Shown here: positions 8,708-16,492 of the stretch, piece after piece | Layout: every line of letters begins with the position of its first letter | How positions within the stretch are numbered: position 1 is the stretch's first letter | Assembly: GCA_017428385.1 (NCBI GenBank) | Contig: JAFRQX010000006.1 | Location: 62,001-126,000, forward strand | Direction: 5' to 3' | DNA length: 64,000 bases | Source: Clostridia bacterium | GTDB taxonomy: Bacteria; Bacillota; Clostridia; Christensenellales; Aristaeellaceae | Notes under the pieces: generated by a model | Told to the model about the DNA's origin: nothing | Database searches by the model: none | Seen by the model: only the letters and a program-made list of their open reading frames with translations | Made by a program: the position numbers and the translations under genes

Positions 8708-8739
8708 AACACCAGCCTGGCTGCTGCCAGGCTGGTGTT
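8708..8739 (-). terminator. terminator of the AEC transporter gene
   Basis: Perfect 14-bp stem (AACACCAGCCTGGC / GCCAGGCTGGTGTT) with a 4-nt loop, just beyond the stop codon on the minus strand. The T tract is weak. Confidence 0.65.
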
Positions 8740-8755
8740 GCTGTTTGTACATATA

Positions 8756-9688
8756 TTATACCAGCAGGCTGAGAAGCGGGATGGTGAGGATGCTCAGCAG
8801 GGTGGAGAGGAGGGCGCAGTTGGCGGCCAGTTCCTGGCCGTTGTGGTGGATCTCGGCGAGATTCAGCAGGATGCTGGCGCAGGGAGCGCCGGCCAGGATC
8901 AGAATGCTGCCCTTGAACACCGGATCCAGCGGGAAGGGAAGTACCAGCAGGTAACAGAAAAGAGGAAACACCAGGAGCTTGCCGGCGGAGATCAGCCAGG
9001 CCAGCTTCGTGGTGAAGAGGGCTTTGAAATCCATGGTGGCCAGCCGGACACCGAGGATGATCATACAAAGCGGGGTGGACATGGAACCAAGGGCACTGAA
9101 GCCGGTGCGCAGGATATCGGGAAGCCAGTCTTTGGCATTCAGGAGGCACAGGATCATACCCGTGAAGACAGCCAGCATGGAGGGATTCACCAGGGCGGCC
9201 TTCAGGGAGATATGCTTTTTCTCCCCGGTCAGGGTGAAAACGCCGACAGTCCAGGCCAGGATATTCAGGGCGGCGTTAAACATGGAGGAGTAAACCGCGG
9301 CTTCCGGCGCATCCGGGAAAAGGGCGCGAACCACCGGCATGCCGAAAAAGCCCACATTACCCATGACGGCCGCGATGGACAGCATCCGCAGGGCGAATAC
9401 CTTCCTTTTTTCTTTGCCCAGGATCAGGAGGATCAGCAGCATCAGCAGCGTTTCCCCGGCCAGGGCGAAGAGCAGGAAGAGCCCCATCTTCGCAAAAAGC
9501 GCAGGAGAAGGATCCAGCCCGTACAGGGCGTTCACATACAGGGCATATCCGCAGATATAGAGCAGGATGACGCTGATACTGCTCAGGTGATCCGGTTTCA
9601 CTTTTTTGACTTTGCACATGAAAAAACCGGGCAGCAAATACAGGAGCATGAGCAGCACATTGCTGAAGGTGACGGAGAAACTGATCAT
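8756..9688 (-). CDS. AEC-family transporter (auxin efflux carrier fold)
   Basis: Predicted secondary transporter, 310 residues, with about ten hydrophobic segments in two halves. The N-terminal half has LLMLLYLLPGFFMCK and the conserved NVGFFGMPV motif; the C-terminal half has STPLCMIILGVRLA, typical of AEC carriers that export or exchange organic acids. I start it at 9688 because AGGTGG lies at proper distance upstream; 41 more in-frame codons upstream lack a ribosome binding site and are not family-like. It stands alone, divergent from nrdD. The substrate cannot be read from sequence (malate, malonate or similar in known members). Confidence 0.88.
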   Translation of the reverse strand: MISFSVTFSNVLLMLLYLLPGFFMCKVKKVKPDHLSSISVILLYICGYALYVNALYGLDPSPALFAKMGLFLLFALAGETLLMLLILLILGKEKRKVFALRMLSIAAVMGNVGFFGMPVVRALFPDAPEAAVYSSMFNAALNILAWTVGVFTLTGEKKHISLKAALVNPSMLAVFTGMILCLLNAKDWLPDILRTGFSALGSMSTPLCMIILGVRLATMDFKALFTTKLAWLISAGKLLVFPLFCYLLVLPFPLDPVFKGSILILAGAPCASILLNLAEIHHNGQELAANCALLSTLLSILTIPLLSLLV

Positions 9689-9778
9689 CAAAAACCACCT
9701 CGTATCCAGTATTATATCATTGCTTTTTTTGTGCGTACAGCCATGAAAGCCTGGAACCCTTGAAAAACATAGGATGCA

Positions 9779-9850
9779 CAAGATATAGGTATTTTTATGA
9801 AAATCTTTCACAACATATTGACTTTCCCGGGAGGGGCATGCTATATTTAG
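9779..9850 (+). promoter_or_regulatory. nrdD promoter with three candidate NrdR boxes
   Basis: Three 10-bp matches (9 of 10 each) to the NrdR box core CWATATATWG: CAAGATATAG (9779-9788), CAACATATTG (9811-9820) and CTATATTTAG (9841-9850), spaced 32 and 30 bp, about three helical turns apart. A weaker fourth match lies at 9857-9866. The promoter itself is -35 TTGACT (9818-9823), 18-bp spacer, -10 TATATT (9842-9847), so the second and third boxes cover the -35 and -10. NrdR represses ribonucleotide reductase genes when deoxynucleotides are plentiful. Confidence 0.75.
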
Positions 9851-9921
9851 TGAGCAAAAAATATAGGGTATTTCTGACTGTCAAAAACAACAAATAAGAG
9901 GAAACAAGGGAGCGCTTAGTT

Positions 9922-12339
9922 ATGTATCAGGTTGTCAAAAGAGACGGAAAAATCACGGATTTTGAGATCGGCAAAATCTCAAAAGCCATCACCAAAGCGT
10001 TCGAAGCTCTGGGAAAACAGTATCATCCCAGCGTGATCGACATGCTGGCCCTGCGGGTTACCGCGGAGTATGAACCGCTGATCCACGACGATAAAATCGC
10101 GGTGGAAACCATCCAGGACTGCGTCGAAAAGGTGCTGTCCGAAGCGGGCTATGCTGACGTGGCCAAGGCCTACATCCTGTACCGCAAACAGCGGGAGAAA
10201 GTCCGCAACGTCAATTCCGCCCTTCTGAACTATAAGGATCTGGTGGACAACTATCTTCGCATCAACGACTGGCGCGTGAAGGAAAACTCCACCGTCACCT
10301 ATTCCGTTGGCGGCCTGATTCTGTCCAACTCCGGCGCGATCACGGCCAACTACTGGCTGAGCGAGATCTATGACAATGAGATCGCTGAAGCCCACCGCAG
10401 TGCCGCGATTCATATCCATGACCTGAGCATGCTGACCGGCTACTGCGCCGGCTGGAGCCTGAAGCAGCTGATCCAGGAAGGCCTCGGCGGCGTTCCAGGC
10501 AAGATCACCAGCTCTCCGGCCAGCCATCTGTCCACCCTGTGCAACCAGATGGTGAACTTCCTGGGCATCATGCAGAACGAGTGGGCCGGCGCTCAGGCCT
10601 TCTCCAGCTTTGATACCTACCTGGCTCCCTTCGTCCGGATTGACAACCTGTCCCAGAAGGAAGTCAAGCAGTGCATCCAGAGCTTCATCTACGGTGTGAA
10701 CACCCCCAGCCGCTGGGGTACCCAGGCACCCTTCTCCAACATTACCCTTGACTGGACCTGCCCGAAGGACCTGGAAAACCTGCCGGCCATCATCGGCGGC
10801 AAGGAAATGGACTTCACCTACGGCGAGTGCCAGAAGGAAATGGATATGGTCAACAAGGCCTTCATCGAAATCATGATTGAAGGCGACGCCAACGGCCGCG
10901 GCTTCCAGTATCCGATTCCCACCTATTCCATTACCCGGGACTTCGACTGGTCCGAAACCGAAAACAACCGGCTGCTGTTTGAGATGACCGCCAAGTATGG
11001 CACCCCCTACTTCAGCAACTACATCAACTCCGACATGGAGCCCAGCGACGTGCGCAGCATGTGCTGCCGCCTGCGTCTCGACCTGCGTGAACTGCGCAAG
11101 AAGAGCGGCGGTTTCTTCGGCAGCGGCGAATCCACCGGTTCCATCGGCGTTGTGACCATCAATATGCCCCGCCTGGCCTATGAAGCCGCTGACGAGAAGG
11201 AATTCTACGCCAAGCTGGATCACCTGATGGACGTTGCGGCCCGCAGTCTGAAGACCAAGCGTACGGTGATCACCAAGCTGCTGGACGGCGGCCTGTATCC
11301 CTACACCAAGCGCTACCTGGGCACCTTCAGCAACCACTTCAGCACCATCGGCCTGGTGGGTATGAATGAAGCGGCTCTGAATGCCAACTGGCTGAAGAAG
11401 GACCTGACCCATCCTGAAGCGCAGAAGTTTGCCCAGGACGTGCTGAACCATATGCGGGAGCGCCTGAGCGACTACCAGGAACAGTACGGCGATCTGTACA
11501 ACCTGGAAGCGACCCCGGCCGAATCCACCACCTACCGTTTCGCGAAGCATGACAAGGAGCAGTATCCGGACATCATCACCGCGAACATGAACGGTACGCC
11601 CTACTATACCAACTCCAGCCACCTGCCCGTAGGCTACAGCGAGGACATCTTCTCCGCACTGGACGTGCAGGATGAGCTGCAGACCCTGTACACCTCCGGT
11701 ACTGTCTTCCACGCCTTCCTGGGTGAGAAGCTGCCGGACTGGAAGGCAGCCGCAAACCTGGTCCGCAAGATCGCGGAAAACTATAAGCTGCCCTACTACA
11801 CGATGAGCCCCACCTACTCCGTCTGCAAGGACCACGGCTATCTGAGCGGCGAGCAGTACACTTGCCCCCACTGCGGACAGAAGACCGAGGTTTACAGCCG
11901 GATCACCGGTTACTATCGTCCTGTGCAGAACTGGAATGACGGCAAGGCCCAGGAATTCAAAGACCGCAAGGTTTATGACATCGGTCACAGCCGCCTGACC
12001 CATACCGGCCCTGTGATGGCCACCGCACCGGCTGCCGAACCCGTGAAGGAAGAGCCCGCTGCCCAGCCTGAGAAGGAAAACAAGGGCTGCAACTGTGCCC
12101 GCGCGATCCTGTTTGTCAGTGCCACCTGCCCCAACTGCAAGCTGGCAATCAGTATGCTGGAGAAGGCCGGCTTCCTGTTCAAGAAGGTGCTGGCGACGGA
12201 CAATCCCGAACTGACCAACCAGTACGGCGTGAAGCAGGCGCCCACGCTGGTGGTGCTCGGCCAGAATCCCGATGAATACACCAAGTACAAGGGTGTATCC
12301 GAAATCAAGGGTATGCTGACGGCAAAACAGGTCGGATAA
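9922..12339 (+). CDS. nrdD: anaerobic ribonucleoside-triphosphate reductase with fused C-terminal redoxin domain
   Basis: Class III reductase making deoxynucleotides without oxygen, 805 residues. Residues 1-92 are an ATP-cone (VVKRDGKITDF), the allosteric domain. The glycyl-radical barrel follows. Near the end are the zinc-site cysteines (SVC, CPHC) and the glycyl-radical loop RITGYYR with Gly663. A Pro/Glu/Ala-rich linker (about 693-715) leads to a glutaredoxin/thioredoxin-like domain with active-site C736-P-N-C739 and a cis-Pro segment VKQAPTLVV. This makes the protein longer than plain NrdD and suggests it carries its own electron donor. Thioredoxin reductase is encoded next. No NrdG activase gene is nearby. 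Start supported by AAGGGAG. Confidence 0.95.
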   Translation: MYQVVKRDGKITDFEIGKISKAITKAFEALGKQYHPSVIDMLALRVTAEYEPLIHDDKIAVETIQDCVEKVLSEAGYADVAKAYILYRKQREKVRNVNSALLNYKDLVDNYLRINDWRVKENSTVTYSVGGLILSNSGAITANYWLSEIYDNEIAEAHRSAAIHIHDLSMLTGYCAGWSLKQLIQEGLGGVPGKITSSPASHLSTLCNQMVNFLGIMQNEWAGAQAFSSFDTYLAPFVRIDNLSQKEVKQCIQSFIYGVNTPSRWGTQAPFSNITLDWTCPKDLENLPAIIGGKEMDFTYGECQKEMDMVNKAFIEIMIEGDANGRGFQYPIPTYSITRDFDWSETENNRLLFEMTAKYGTPYFSNYINSDMEPSDVRSMCCRLRLDLRELRKKSGGFFGSGESTGSIGVVTINMPRLAYEAADEKEFYAKLDHLMDVAARSLKTKRTVITKLLDGGLYPYTKRYLGTFSNHFSTIGLVGMNEAALNANWLKKDLTHPEAQKFAQDVLNHMRERLSDYQEQYGDLYNLEATPAESTTYRFAKHDKEQYPDIITANMNGTPYYTNSSHLPVGYSEDIFSALDVQDELQTLYTSGTVFHAFLGEKLPDWKAAANLVRKIAENYKLPYYTMSPTYSVCKDHGYLSGEQYTCPHCGQKTEVYSRITGYYRPVQNWNDGKAQEFKDRKVYDIGHSRLTHTGPVMATAPAAEPVKEEPAAQPEKENKGCNCARAILFVSATCPNCKLAISMLEKAGFLFKKVLATDNPELTNQYGVKQAPTLVVLGQNPDEYTKYKGVSEIKGMLTAKQVG

Positions 12340-12343
12340 TAAG

Positions 12344-12392
12344 AGGTATGAGGTAGGAAGTAGGAGGTAGGAAGTCGGAAACCGGATTATGG
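12344..12392. repeat. seven heptamer units, [AG][AG]GTAGG type
   Basis: AGGTATG, AGGTAGG, AAGTAGG, AGGTAGG, AAGTCGG, AAACCGG, ATTATGG in register, starting right after the nrdD stop. The units drift in sequence but keep the 7-bp period. Confidence 0.6.
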
Positions 12393-12425
12393 TTTTCGTT
12401 CCACTCCGATAGGATTACAAAATGA

Positions 12426-12454
12426 GAAAAAGGGACGCGGCGCGTCCCTTTTTC
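12426..12454 (+). terminator. terminator hairpin in the nrdD-trxB gap
   Basis: Perfect 13-bp stem (GAAAAAGGGACGC / GCGTCCCTTTTTC) with a GGC loop and T run in the 3' arm. It ends only 16 bp before the trxB start codon, so it either attenuates read-through from nrdD or lies in the trxB leader. Confidence 0.85.
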
Positions 12455-12470
12455 AAAGGATGGGTGAAAA

Positions 12471-13385
12471 ATGACGGATATCATCGTGATCGGCGGAGGC
12501 CCCGCGGGCATGACGGCCGCGCTGTACGCGCAGCGGAACGGAAAGAACGCACTGGTGTTGGAAAAGCACGGTTTCGGCGGACAGATTACCTACAGCCCCA
12601 AGGTGGAAAACTGGCCGGGTACCGCCCAGATGAGCGGCAATGAATACGCCGAGGCGCTGCTGGACCAGATCATGAACCAGGGTGCGGAAGTGGACCTGGC
12701 GGAGGTCGTCCGGATCGAAGATCACGGGGACTATAAGCGGGTATTTACAGACGACGGCCTGGAGCGGGACGCAAAGGCTGTTATTGTGGCGGCGGGCGTG
12801 AAGCACCGGATGCTGGGCCTGCCGGGTGAAAACGAGCTGGTGGGCGAGGGCATCAGCTTCTGCGCCGTGTGCGACGGGGATTTCTATACCGGAAAAACGG
12901 TATGCGTGGCCGGCGGCGGAAACTCCGCCCTGCAGGAGGCGATCCTGCTGTCCGGTAAGTGCGAAAAGGTGATCATGCTGCAGGACCTGCCGGAATTCAC
13001 CGGTGAAAAGAAGCTGCAGGAGATCCTGTTCAGCCGTCCGAATGTGGAAAAATACACCGGCGTGAAGATCACAGGCCTGAACACGGAGGAGGGCATTCTC
13101 CGGAGCGTGACCGTGAAGCCGCAGGACGGCGGGGAAGAACGGCAGGTTGCCTGTGACGGCCTGTTTGTTGCCATCGGCCTGATTCCGGAAAACGATGCTT
13201 TCGCGCATCTGGCGGATCTGAACAAGTGGGGATACTTTGACAGCGATGAGCGCTGCGAGACAAAGACCCCCGGCGTCTTTGTGGCGGGTGACTGCCGCAG
13301 CAAGACGGTACGTCAGCTGACTACCGCGGCGGCGGACGGTGCGACAGCAGCGCTGGCAGCCTGCAGGTATATCGATAGTCTGTGA
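12471..13385 (+). CDS. trxB: thioredoxin reductase
   Basis: Flavoprotein that reduces thioredoxin-like proteins with NAD(P)H, 304 residues, full family length. FAD-binding GGGPAGMTAALYA is at the N-terminus, the redox-active C131-A-V-C134 sits in the central domain (CAVCDG), the nucleotide-binding GGGNSALQEA follows, and the C-terminal FAD motif is GVFVAGDC. The start has AAAGGATGGGTG upstream. Its place after nrdD, which carries a fused redoxin domain, suggests it feeds electrons to ribonucleotide reduction; that link is inference. A strong hairpin immediately upstream may modulate its expression. Confidence 0.95.
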   Translation: MTDIIVIGGGPAGMTAALYAQRNGKNALVLEKHGFGGQITYSPKVENWPGTAQMSGNEYAEALLDQIMNQGAEVDLAEVVRIEDHGDYKRVFTDDGLERDAKAVIVAAGVKHRMLGLPGENELVGEGISFCAVCDGDFYTGKTVCVAGGGNSALQEAILLSGKCEKVIMLQDLPEFTGEKKLQEILFSRPNVEKYTGVKITGLNTEEGILRSVTVKPQDGGEERQVACDGLFVAIGLIPENDAFAHLADLNKWGYFDSDERCETKTPGVFVAGDCRSKTVRQLTTAAADGATAALAACRYIDSL

Positions 13386-13406
13386 AGAAGTCCGGTTGAA
13401 AATGAA

Positions 13407-13448
13407 ATACTGCCTAAGGCAGTATGAAATATCCGGCTGACGCCGGAT
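13407..13448. other. two tandem hairpins after trxB
   Basis: ATACTGCC-TAA-GGCAGTAT (13407-13425) and ATCCGGC-TGAC-GCCGGAT (13431-13448). Neither has a T tract; role unknown, possibly 3'-end stabilisers. Confidence 0.5.
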
Positions 13449-13468
13449 GTGAGAAAAACTGAAAAATA

Positions 13469-13497
13469 AAAGGAGCGGCTCAGAGAGCCGCTCCTTT
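13469..13497. terminator. bidirectional terminator between trxB and hsp20
   Basis: Perfect 12-bp stem (AAAGGAGCGGCT / AGCCGCTCCTTT) flanked by T on one side and A on the other, between convergent genes. Confidence 0.88.
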
Positions 13498-13509
13498 GTT
13501 GGTTGGAGA

Positions 13510-13965
13510 TTATGCAATGAGGATTTGTTTCTTTTCGGGATCCTTCTTGGCTTCCTTCTTGGGAAGCTTGACGGTCAGGACACCGTCTTCGTATTTGGCC
13601 TGCACATCCTCCTCTGTCAGGTTGTCGCCCACGTAGAAGCTGCGCTGCATGGTGCCGGTATACCGCTCCTGACGGAGCAGCTTGCCGTTCTTTTCTTCCT
13701 TGTTCTCCAGGTTCTTCTGGGTGGAGATGGTCAGATAGCCGTTCTGAAGATCCAGATGAATTTCATCCTTCTTCATACCGGGCAGATCCACCGCCAGCTC
13801 ATAGCCTTCATCGGTTTCCTTCACGTCGGTTTTCATCATCCGGGCGGCGTTCTTACCGTAGAGCGCTCTTTCCGGACGGCCGAAGCCGCGGAAGAAATCA
13901 CGGTCGAAGTCATCAAACAGATCCATCATATTTTCACCGAAAACAGCAGGCAGGAAAGTACTCAT
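13510..13965 (-). CDS. Hsp20 / alpha-crystallin small heat-shock protein
   Basis: ATP-independent holdase chaperone that binds unfolding proteins in the cytoplasm, 151 residues. After a Phe-rich N-terminal arm, the alpha-crystallin domain runs from about residue 43 to 140, with the landmarks VDLPGMKKDEI and the conserved DGVLTVKLPK. The C-terminal tail ends KKQILIA, where ILI matches the I-x-I motif that links dimers into oligomers. The start has GGAGGG. Monocistronic, with a strong sigma-A promoter at 14071-14098. No clean CIRCE element was found. Confidence 0.95.
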   Translation of the reverse strand: MSTFLPAVFGENMMDLFDDFDRDFFRGFGRPERALYGKNAARMMKTDVKETDEGYELAVDLPGMKKDEIHLDLQNGYLTISTQKNLENKEEKNGKLLRQERYTGTMQRSFYVGDNLTEEDVQAKYEDGVLTVKLPKKEAKKDPEKKQILIA

Positions 13966-14070
13966 ATAAAACCCTCCATTCTTTTGATCCGGTTCCGTTG
14001 CTTATTGCGGTTCCGGGGAATTACTTTCCGTGGTCACTGGCCACCGCACTCTCTTTCTTGTGCTGATTAT

Positions 14071-14098
14071 ATTATACTTAAAAGTCAAAGATAGTCAA
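14071..14098 (-). promoter_or_regulatory. hsp20 promoter
   Basis: On the minus strand: -35 TTGACT (14098-14093), 16-bp spacer, -10 TATAAT (14076-14071). TTGACT occurs three times (also at 14083-14088 and 14109-14114), spaced 10 and 16 bp. Confidence 0.75.
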
Positions 14099-14112
14099 AG
14101 ACATAAATAGTC

Positions 14113-14153
14113 AATAAAAAGAGCTTTCTGCCGAAAACGGGCAGAGAGCTCTT
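14113..14153 (-). terminator. terminator of the DUF362 ferredoxin gene
   Basis: 14-bp stem with one mismatch (AAGAGCTCTCTGCC / GGCAGAAAGCTCTT, minus strand), followed by CTTTTTATT. Confidence 0.82.
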
Positions 14154-14196
14154 AAATACTTCAAAATGCTGAATTTTTCTGATTATTTCGCGCTGA

Positions 14197-15324
14197 TCAG
14201 ATTTTGATCAGTTCATAGGTTCGGGTACCCAGGCCGATCTTTTCCCCGTGGGCGAGGGTTTCCCGCCAGCTGACGTTCGGGTTGCTGTCCTTGAAGTGAT
14301 CGTGATGATGCTTCCAGCCGGGTTTTGCCAGGTTGTCAGACAGCTGGCTGTTGGGCAGCGGTTCCGCGGCCAGGCACAGATCCGCACAGGCCTGGTCCAG
14401 GGCTACCGGATCAAAGGAGGCCAGCATGCCGATATTCGGCAGGATGGGCGCATCGTTTTCCCCGTGGCAGTCGCAGTTGGGGGAAACATCCATGATCAGG
14501 GTGATATGGAAGGAAGGCTTCCCGGCACAGATCGCGGCGGTGTATTCTGCCATCTTGCGGCCCAGCATATCCGCCGCGGTGTCAAAAGACGGATGGATGG
14601 CATCAAAGGCACAGGCGCCGATGCACCGGCCGCAGCCCTTGCAGATATCCTGCATGATATAGGCCTTGCCGCTTTTATAGGTGATGGCGTCCGATCCACA
14701 CTCCCGGGCGCACTTACGGCAGGAACGGCACAGGGCCTGGTCAACAACCGGCTTGCCGTCGCTGTGCTGCTGCATTTTCCCGGCCCGGCTGCCGCCGCCC
14801 ATACCGAGATTCTTGACCGCACCGCCGAAGCCGGCCATTTCATGACCCTTGAAATGATTCAGGGAAATAATGATGTCCGCGTCGTAGAGGGCACGGCCGA
14901 TATAGGCTTCCTTGCAGTATTCACCGCCGGGGACCGGTACGGTGATATCATCCGTCCCCTTCAGCCCGTCACCGATGATGATGTAGCAGCCGGTGGTCAC
15001 GCTGTTAAAACCGTTGACTTCTGCGTTGTACAGATGGTCTACGGCGTTTTTCCGGCTGCCGGGATAGAGGGTGTTGCAGTCGGTAAGGAAGGGCTTTCCG
15101 CCCAGTTCCTTGATCAGGTCTGCCACTGCCTTGACATAGTTCGGCCGGAGATAGGCAAAGTTGCCCAACTCACCGAAGTGCATTTTAATGGCAGCGAATT
15201 TCCCGGCAAAATCGATCTTGTCTATTCCGGCCCGGCGGCAGAGCTTCTGGAGCTTGACGCCCTGGCTGACGTCAGCTACGGTCCGGAAATCGGTGAAATA
15301 GACGGGGGAAGACTTCTGGGACAT
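14197..15324 (-). CDS. DUF362 iron-sulfur protein
   Basis: 375-residue DUF362 protein. The core holds family motifs IKMHFGELGN, SLNHFKGHEMAGFGGAVKNL and GMGGGSRAGKMQ. A two-cluster ferredoxin module is inserted at about residues 190-245: CRSCRKCARECGSDAI and CKGCGRCIGACAFDAI, i.e. two C-x2-C-x2-C-x3-C sets. Such proteins are annotated as 4Fe-4S proteins of unknown reaction. It has no signal peptide, so is probably cytoplasmic. The start has AAGGAGG. It is the last gene of an operon with a phosphodiester glycosidase and an Lgt-like membrane protein (gap 28 bp). The functional link between them is not known. Confidence 0.88.
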   Translation of the reverse strand: MSQKSSPVYFTDFRTVADVSQGVKLQKLCRRAGIDKIDFAGKFAAIKMHFGELGNFAYLRPNYVKAVADLIKELGGKPFLTDCNTLYPGSRKNAVDHLYNAEVNGFNSVTTGCYIIIGDGLKGTDDITVPVPGGEYCKEAYIGRALYDADIIISLNHFKGHEMAGFGGAVKNLGMGGGSRAGKMQQHSDGKPVVDQALCRSCRKCARECGSDAITYKSGKAYIMQDICKGCGRCIGACAFDAIHPSFDTAADMLGRKMAEYTAAICAGKPSFHITLIMDVSPNCDCHGENDAPILPNIGMLASFDPVALDQACADLCLAAEPLPNSQLSDNLAKPGWKHHHDHFKDSNPNVSWRETLAHGEKIGLGTRTYELIKI

Positions 15325-15352
15325 AAGAGTTCCTCCTTTGTCAGGGTCATAT

Positions 15353-16444
15353 TTACTTTTCCAGTGCAGATTCGGAATGGTACAAGGTCATTAAGGTGAC
15401 GCCGATGGCGGTCAGGGAGGACAGCATCATCAGGTCCAGCAGAATGGTGTACAGGAATCCGGAGGAATCCGGATCGACCGTGGCCAGCAGGTAAAGCAGG
15501 ATCAGCGTGCCGGTGAACAGGCCGAACAGGCCGGCGGGCAGCTTTCCGGCTTTCCCCCGGAAGGCGATGAGCATCAGGCCGAACAGCACTGCCGTGGCGG
15601 CCAGCGCGATATACAGCAGGGTTTCCATCTGGGGCTTGTCAAACACGAACTCAGCCATTACGACCGCGCCGGCAGCGGCAACGAGCACCGCAAAGCTCAG
15701 GATGGTCTTTTTCCGGTCGGGCCTGCGGCGGATGACCAGGACGATCATCAGGGCCAGCAGGGTCAGGACCGCGGCGATCTGGGTGAAACGAACGAAGGAA
15801 TTCAGACGGACGAAGTTGTCTTTCCGGAACTGTTCCAGCAGGATCTGGCTGGTACCGAGCAGCGTAACGAACAGGACGGTAAGCTCTCCTTCGCGGGCAT
15901 GCTTCCGGCGGCACAGCAGCAGGATCAGGATGACCAACGCGGCGATGGCTTCCCAGAACCAGACCGCGTACAGCCAGAAACCGGAATTCAGCCCTTCGCT
16001 GGCAATGGGGAAGAAGGAGAGGGATTCCAGCGCTTCAGCGCCGACACCCTCGCCGGTATAGTATTCTCCCAGACGGCAGAAAAAGAGGACTGCACAGGCT
16101 GCGGGAGCCAGGGTGTCCAGTGCTTCCAGGGGACGGATGCCGCTCAGCTTCGCACCGGCCAGCGCACCAAGGGTGCCGCCGATGAGGGCACCGTAAAGCG
16201 TATAGCCGCCCAGCCAGGGCTGGAACATGAAGGCGAAGGAACTGATTTCATCCATATAGCCGTCGAGACGAAGGAAAGTCCAGAAGGCATGCCCCAGGAC
16301 GACCGCTCCCAGGATTGTTAGCGGCAGGAGCTGAAAGACCTTTTTGTTCAGCAGGCACAGCAATACACCGGCCAGTACGCCGGCCAGCACGGTCAGTCCG
16401 TAGGGGGTCAGGTTCAGGGGTCCGATGGACAGGATGGTATTCAT
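15353..16444 (-). CDS. Lgt-superfamily polytopic membrane protein (copy 1)
   Basis: 363 residues, about ten hydrophobic segments. It resembles prolipoprotein diacylglyceryl transferase (Lgt), but is longer and divergent. The Lgt signature GRxGNFxNxExxG appears as CRLGEYYTGEGVG: catalytic-type Arg124 and Glu132 keep their 8-residue spacing, while the Asn is Glu127. The HGGLIGG loop appears as YGALIGG (His replaced by Tyr). The late Lgt motif ExxR is present as E204-QF-R207. Encoded 48 bp after a phosphodiester glycosidase gene. A second such pair lies at 53035-55899. Whether it transfers lipid, and to what, is unknown; the canonical Lgt is probably elsewhere. Confidence 0.7.
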   Translation of the reverse strand: MNTILSIGPLNLTPYGLTVLAGVLAGVLLCLLNKKVFQLLPLTILGAVVLGHAFWTFLRLDGYMDEISSFAFMFQPWLGGYTLYGALIGGTLGALAGAKLSGIRPLEALDTLAPAACAVLFFCRLGEYYTGEGVGAEALESLSFFPIASEGLNSGFWLYAVWFWEAIAALVILILLLCRRKHAREGELTVLFVTLLGTSQILLEQFRKDNFVRLNSFVRFTQIAAVLTLLALMIVLVIRRRPDRKKTILSFAVLVAAAGAVVMAEFVFDKPQMETLLYIALAATAVLFGLMLIAFRGKAGKLPAGLFGLFTGTLILLYLLATVDPDSSGFLYTILLDLMMLSSLTAIGVTLMTLYHSESALEK

Positions 16445-16492
16445 AGGCTGACGCTTCCTTTGTTGACGGTGGGCTGTGGGACAGCTCCTGGG

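Noticed and set aside
9979..12003. 674-codon open frame on the minus strand across nrdD
   Set aside because: It is antisense to a certain nrdD gene; the frame stays open because of GC-rich third positions. No ribosome binding site or family motif.
14041..14066. CIRCE-like element at hsp20
   Set aside because: GCAC and GTGC arms are present near the transcription start, but the spacing and flanking bases do not fit TTAGCACTC-N9-GAGTGCTAA.
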